Below are positions 7,821-10,840 of a stretch of 10,840 bases of DNA, piece by piece; positions within the stretch are counted from its first letter, which is position 1; the number at the start of each line of letters is the position of its first letter. A model generated the notes under the pieces. That model was not told the origin of the DNA. It made no database searches and saw nothing but the letters and a program-made list of their open reading frames with translations. The translations under genes and the position numbers were made by a program. This DNA comes from Actinomycetota bacterium (GTDB lineage: Bacteria; Actinomycetota; Actinomycetes; Actinomycetales; Microbacteriaceae). The DNA is taken from contig RHAS01000015.1 of the NCBI GenBank assembly GCA_010028615.1, forward strand, positions 1 through 10,840, in the 5' to 3' direction.

Positions 7821-8939
7821 GTGAGAGCGTACCTATTGCTTATGGCGGTTGCCGGTGTGGTGACCTATCTAGCAACATTTTTAGTTCGAAAGCTAGCGGC
7901 AAGATACGAGATTTATCCAAAAGCGATTCGTTCCAGAGACATCCATAAAAAGCCGACCCCGAGAATCGGGGGAGTTGCAATGTTTCTTGGCTTTGTTGTT
8001 TCTCTAATGATTGCCGCGCCAATTGGCTGGTTTGACGTGGTATTTAGCGATCCGACCCCGATTATTGCCATCGCGGGTGCCGCGCTAATTATCACTGCGG
8101 TTGGCTTTGTTGATGACATCTATGACTTGGATTGGACGCTAAAGCTAGCTGGGCAATTTATCGCTGCCGCGGTGTTGGCCTGGAACGGGGTCCAAATCGT
8201 CTCGCTACCAATATTTGGAATCACTGTCGGGTCCTTTGGGGTTTCTTTTGTGGTCACTGTGTTTTTGGCTGTGTTAATCATGAACGCAGTGAACTTCATT
8301 GACGGTTTAGACGGACTAGTTGCCGGAGTGGTGCTAATCGGCACCGTTGTCTTTTTTGTTTATTCCTATCTGCTCGCACAGGAGATTTCTCCAACAAATT
8401 ATTTCAACCTGGCCAGCATGATTTCAGCGATTGTGATTGGAATGTGTGTTGGCTTTTTGCCGCACAACTGGCATACCGCGAAAATCTTTATGGGTGATGG
8501 CGGAGCCTTACTTCTAGGCCTACTCATGACAACCTCTGCGCTTACGGTTACTGGGCAGATTGACCCGGCTTCTCTCAATCGGAGCGATTTGGTGCCGGCA
8601 ATCCTGCCGCTAATTTTGCCAATCTCAATTTTGATTTTGCCGTTATTGGATTTTGCGCTAGCAGTGCTTCGGCGTCTGGCCGCAGGTAAGTCACCTTTTG
8701 CCGCAGATCGCAAACATCTGCATCACCGGCTACAAGATTTTGGTCATTCTCATCTAGGTTCAGTGCTGGTTTTTTACCTGTGGAGCGCGACTGTTTCGGT
8801 AAGCTGCCTGATGCTGTTTTTGACTGATTTGATTTGGGTAATTTTGTTTGCCGCGGCCTCGGCCTCCGTGTCACTTCTCTACACATTCTGGCCAGCTGTA
8901 GTGAAATCTCGAAAAGGAAAGGTAGTTGCTCATGTTTGA
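7821..8939 (+). CDS. wecA: Polyprenyl-phosphate GlcNAc-1-phosphate transferase, WecA/TagO-like (glycosyltransferase family 4)
   Basis: This integral membrane enzyme moves a sugar-1-phosphate, probably GlcNAc-1-P from UDP-GlcNAc, to a polyprenyl phosphate, starting a cell-wall glycan or linker. The 372 residues contain about ten or eleven hydrophobic segments. Motifs appear in family order: TPRIGG (46-51), the Asp pair D98-D99 in GFVDDIYDLDWTLK, NAVNFIDGLDGLVAG (155-169), FMGDGG (223-228) and the HLHHR element (299-303), which replaces the pattern seen in MraY. It is thus WecA/TagO/Rfe-like and not MraY. The M. tuberculosis counterpart at this position is Rv1302 (wecA/rfe). The GTG follows the upstream TAA directly; the nearest purine-rich site, GAGG at 7803-7806, is rather far. 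ATG 7842 is an alternative but would cut the first membrane segment. The exact sugar and lipid are inferred. Confidence 0.9.
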   Translation: MRAYLLLMAVAGVVTYLATFLVRKLAARYEIYPKAIRSRDIHKKPTPRIGGVAMFLGFVVSLMIAAPIGWFDVVFSDPTPIIAIAGAALIITAVGFVDDIYDLDWTLKLAGQFIAAAVLAWNGVQIVSLPIFGITVGSFGVSFVVTVFLAVLIMNAVNFIDGLDGLVAGVVLIGTVVFFVYSYLLAQEISPTNYFNLASMISAIVIGMCVGFLPHNWHTAKIFMGDGGALLLGLLMTTSALTVTGQIDPASLNRSDLVPAILPLILPISILILPLLDFALAVLRRLAAGKSPFAADRKHLHHRLQDFGHSHLGSVLVFYLWSATVSVSCLMLFLTDLIWVILFAAASASVSLLYTFWPAVVKSRKGKVVAHV

Positions 8940-9351
8940 CGATCTCAATAGCGTGATGCGAAGGGTCAGCTGGTTAGGAGCGCTACTGGTTTCAGTGATA
9001 GCTCTGGTTGCCTCAGTCGTTGGCTATTTTCTAGCTGGAACATCCGGTATTTTCGCAGCTTGGGCAGGTTCAGCCGCGGCTTTTCTCTTTACCGTTTTGA
9101 CCATTCTCAGCGTGCTTTTCGGAGCAAGGCTTAAAATCGGGGGACTCCTGGCCATGGTGCTTGGCGGGTGGCTGATAAAGATGGTCCTTTTTCTCGTGAT
9201 TTTCAGTTATTTGAACCGAGCCGAGTGGCTGGTCTCGGAGGCTAGGCCGATCGTCTTTTTCACTGTCGTGGCCGCAGTTATTGGTGGGCTAGTTTTGGAC
9301 ACCTGGGTAGTGTCCAGGGCTCGGTTATCCCCAGAAGTAAAGCTGCCCTAG
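8932..9351 (+). CDS. Small four-helix membrane protein, AtpI-like by position
   Basis: This 139-residue protein has four hydrophobic segments, near residues 13-34, 38-63, 70-93 and 106-128, with a short charged N-terminus and a basic tail. No catalytic motif is visible. It sits directly before atpB, where actinobacteria carry a poorly conserved membrane protein (Rv1303 in M. tuberculosis) and other bacteria carry AtpI, a factor linked to c-ring assembly or magnesium supply. The GGxLIKMVLFLVIFSYL-like third helix with a lysine resembles ATP-synthase-I family proteins, but I assign it mainly by context. I choose ATG 8932 because AGGAAAGG at 8915-8922 is well spaced. TTG at 8926 would be too close. 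It overlaps the end of the upstream gene by eight bases. Confidence 0.75.
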   Translation: MFDDLNSVMRRVSWLGALLVSVIALVASVVGYFLAGTSGIFAAWAGSAAAFLFTVLTILSVLFGARLKIGGLLAMVLGGWLIKMVLFLVIFSYLNRAEWLVSEARPIVFFTVVAAVIGGLVLDTWVVSRARLSPEVKLP

Positions 9352-9398
9352 TTTGCCAAGAATTTGCCCATTTCGGCATTTTCGGGGTATCCGCAACT

Positions 9399-9406
9399 GA
9401 TAACAT
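9399..9406 (+). promoter_or_regulatory. Possible -10 element for the atp operon (GATAACAT)
   Basis: TAACAT at 9401-9406 fits the TANNNT pattern of actinobacterial principal-sigma promoters and lies in the gap before atpB. No good TTGACA-like hexamer is found 16-19 bases upstream; the sequence there is ATTTTC or similar. The start point would be near 9411-9413. The call rests on one weak motif plus position. Confidence 0.3.
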
Positions 9407-9456
9407 TTAGGTGTCGCTCTCGAGTATTAGAGGGCGAAAAAGCACTGTAAATCGCC

Positions 9457-9473
9457 GCAAGGCTCAACCTTGC
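9457..9473 (+). other. Hairpin GCAAGG-CTCAA-CCTTGC before the atpB ribosome site
   Basis: A perfect 6-base-pair stem closes a 5-base loop, ending eight bases before AGGAG at 9482-9486. There is no T-run after it, so it is not a terminator. It may stabilise the leader or tune ribosome access to atpB. Confidence 0.5.
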
Positions 9474-9481
9474 CCCGAAAC

Positions 9482-9486
9482 AGGAG
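9482..9486 (+). promoter_or_regulatory. Ribosome binding site AGGAG bearing on the atpB start
   Basis: AGGAG is the strongest ribosome site in the atp part of the window. It is six bases before CTG 9493, which is in the atpB frame, but 21 bases before TTG 9508, the first conventional start. No ATG or GTG lies in frame between the upstream TAA at 9448 and TTG 9508. The site therefore argues for a CTG start five codons upstream. Confidence 0.6.
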
Positions 9487-9507
9487 ACCAAGCTGTTCGC
9501 TAAAACG

Positions 9508-10338
9508 TTGTCGCTGCTTAACACAGTAGTTAAGCCAGTCACCGAAGGTGAAGGTGGCTTTGAGGCTCCGTCAATTAACGAGTTTTATCCTCAGGTAATT
9601 TTCTTCGAGGGCACTTGGTTCGAAATCAACCGAATCATGCTGATTCGTTTCCTAGTGCTGACAATCATCCTTGTGCTTTTCACCATGTGGGCTAATCGCT
9701 TCAGAAAGAGCGTTGCTACGGCCAATTATGTTCCTAGCCGTTTCCAGATGTTTGGTGAGATCGCTTTGAACTTTGTGAGAAAGTCAATTGCTCACGAGCA
9801 ACTCGGTGAAAAAGACGGCGATAGATTCCTGCCACTTCTGACCACGATCTTCTTCGTGGTGTTGGGTATGAATATAACGGGAATTATTCCAGGTCTAAAT
9901 ATTGCTGGAACTTCCGTTATCGGACTCCCATTGGTTCTGGCCGCAGCAGCATATGTAACTTTCATTTATGCAGGTGTAAAAAAGCACGGAATCTACTTTT
10001 TCAAGAACTCACTATTTCCTTCAGGTGTGCCACCGGCATTTTATGTCCTAGTTACCCCGATCGAACTTCTTTCAACATTCATCCTTCGTCCAGTAACCCT
10101 AGCTCTTCGTCTAATGATGAACATGATTGCTGGCCACTTGCTACTGGTGCTTTGCTTTACGGCAACCCAGTTCTTCTTTTTCAACACCGACGGCATCTTC
10201 AAGCTGATGGGTGTTGGAACCTTTACTTTTGGGTTTGTCTTCACACTCTTCGAGATGCTGGTGGCATTCCTGCAAGCTTACGTATTCACTCTGCTAACAA
10301 CTGTTTACATCCAACTCTCGTTGGCAGATGAACACTAA
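9508..10338 (+). CDS. atpB: F-type ATP synthase subunit a
   Basis: Subunit a forms the two proton half-channels beside the c ring in the membrane. The call covers 276 residues with several long hydrophobic helices. The key stretch is LRPVTLALRLMMNMIAGHLLL (split around residue 200): R201 is the essential arginine facing the c ring, and H210 stands where E. coli has Glu219, a known alternation in this family. Q256 in AFLQAYVFTLL is the conserved last-helix glutamine. The N-terminal region with APSINEFYPQVIFFEG is typical for actinobacteria. The start is uncertain. TTG 9508 is given as the conventional choice, but AGGAG at 9482-9486 fits CTG 9493, which would add five residues (MFAKT). The gene is first of the atp operon and is separated from atpE by 49 bases. 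Confidence 0.95.
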   Translation: MSLLNTVVKPVTEGEGGFEAPSINEFYPQVIFFEGTWFEINRIMLIRFLVLTIILVLFTMWANRFRKSVATANYVPSRFQMFGEIALNFVRKSIAHEQLGEKDGDRFLPLLTTIFFVVLGMNITGIIPGLNIAGTSVIGLPLVLAAAAYVTFIYAGVKKHGIYFFKNSLFPSGVPPAFYVLVTPIELLSTFILRPVTLALRLMMNMIAGHLLLVLCFTATQFFFFNTDGIFKLMGVGTFTFGFVFTLFEMLVAFLQAYVFTLLTTVYIQLSLADEH

Positions 10339-10645
<307 letters not shown>

Positions 10646-10662
10646 TCTGAAAATTTAAAAAC

Positions 10663-10840
10663 ATGACTTTAGGAATCTACGAGATCGTCCGTGCCGCTGG
10701 GTCTGCAAACCCGTTGCTGCCGGCACCTGCCGACATTATTTGGTCAGCAGTTGTTTTCGCGATTCTGCTGGTCTTCTTTTGGTTCAAAGTTTTACCAAGC
10801 TTCAAAAAGAACATCGACGCTAGGACAGAGGCCATCGAAG
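10663..10840 (+). CDS. atpF: F-type ATP synthase subunit b, N-terminal part (partial at the right window edge)
   Basis: Subunit b anchors the peripheral stalk that holds the catalytic head against the membrane part. The visible 59 codons start MTLGIYEIVRAAGSANPLLP, then contain one strong membrane helix (DIIWSAVVFAILLVFFWFKVLP, about residues 29-50 including its flanks) and the start of the charged stalk (FKKNIDARTEAIE). The NPLLPAPADIIWS pattern and the DART-I-E pattern after the helix are typical of actinobacterial AtpF. The ATG is the only start between the in-frame TGA at 10648 and the conserved region. No Shine-Dalgarno sequence precedes it; the upstream bases are AAATTTAAAAAC. Expression may depend on atpE translation 17 bases before it. 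The gene leaves the window without a stop, as expected for a gene of about 170-190 codons. Confidence 0.94.
   Translation, partial: MTLGIYEIVRAAGSANPLLPAPADIIWSAVVFAILLVFFWFKVLPSFKKNIDARTEAIE

Larger units (their letters stand above)
9352..9507. other. Leader region of the ATP synthase operon
   Basis: This 156-base gap between the AtpI-like gene and the first clear atpB codon is one of two real breaks in the window. It contains a promoter-like TAACAT at 9401-9406, a CTCT/AGAG pairing around 9417-9432, a hairpin at 9457-9473 and a strong AGGAG at 9482-9486. An internal frame from GTG 9411 to TAA 9503 is open for 30 codons; I do not call it as a gene. A promoter here would let atp genes be expressed apart from the rho-wecA run, as expected for an operon needed in large amounts. 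Confidence 0.6.

Noticed and set aside
8399..8886. Reverse-strand open frames over the WecA-like gene
   Set aside because: They mirror hydrophobic codons of the sense protein and show no domain or start signal of their own.

Overview
The window reads as a chromosomal core region of a high-GC Gram-positive bacterium (Actinomycetota), most likely a streamlined Microbacteriaceae-type organism of roughly balanced base composition. The evidence is the gene order lysA-hom-thrC-thrB-rho-prfA-prmC-sua5-wecA-(atpI-like)-atpB-atpE-atpF, which parallels Mycobacterium tuberculosis Rv1293-Rv1306. The actinobacterial Rho with a long Arg/Asn-rich N-terminal extension and the frequent GTG/TTG starts agree. 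The genus is an inference. All genes lie on the + strand and are packed tightly. I see no mobile element, tRNA, rRNA, CRISPR array or phage gene.

Positions 1-3567 hold the aspartate-family amino-acid genes: the 3' end of lysA (lysine branch), then hom, thrC and thrB (homoserine to threonine). They join by ATGA overlaps or direct abutment, so they are probably one transcript whose promoter lies left of the window. Positions 3568-3690 form a 123-base gap with three consecutive perfect inverted repeats, the most conspicuous unexplained structure in the window.

Positions 3691-9351 run from rho through prfA (release factor 1), prmC (its glutamine methylase), a Sua5/TsaC-type t6A gene, a WecA-type membrane sugar-phosphate transferase and a small AtpI-like membrane protein. 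The gaps are zero or a few bases and several stop and start codons overlap. The rpmE gene, which sits between rho and prfA in several actinobacteria, is absent here: rho and prfA share one base.

Positions 9352-9507 are the leader of the F-type ATP synthase operon, which continues with atpB (a), atpE (c) and the start of atpF (b), cut by the window end. This leader has a weak promoter-like motif, a small hairpin, a good Shine-Dalgarno sequence and an unusual start-codon problem for atpB.

Functionally the block links threonine synthesis, transcription termination, translation termination, a threonine-consuming tRNA modification, envelope glycan initiation and energy production. This is a known conserved actinobacterial neighbourhood. 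I do not see convincing evidence of a new biological system; the points worth checking are the regulatory gaps, start codons and small compositional oddities listed as findings.
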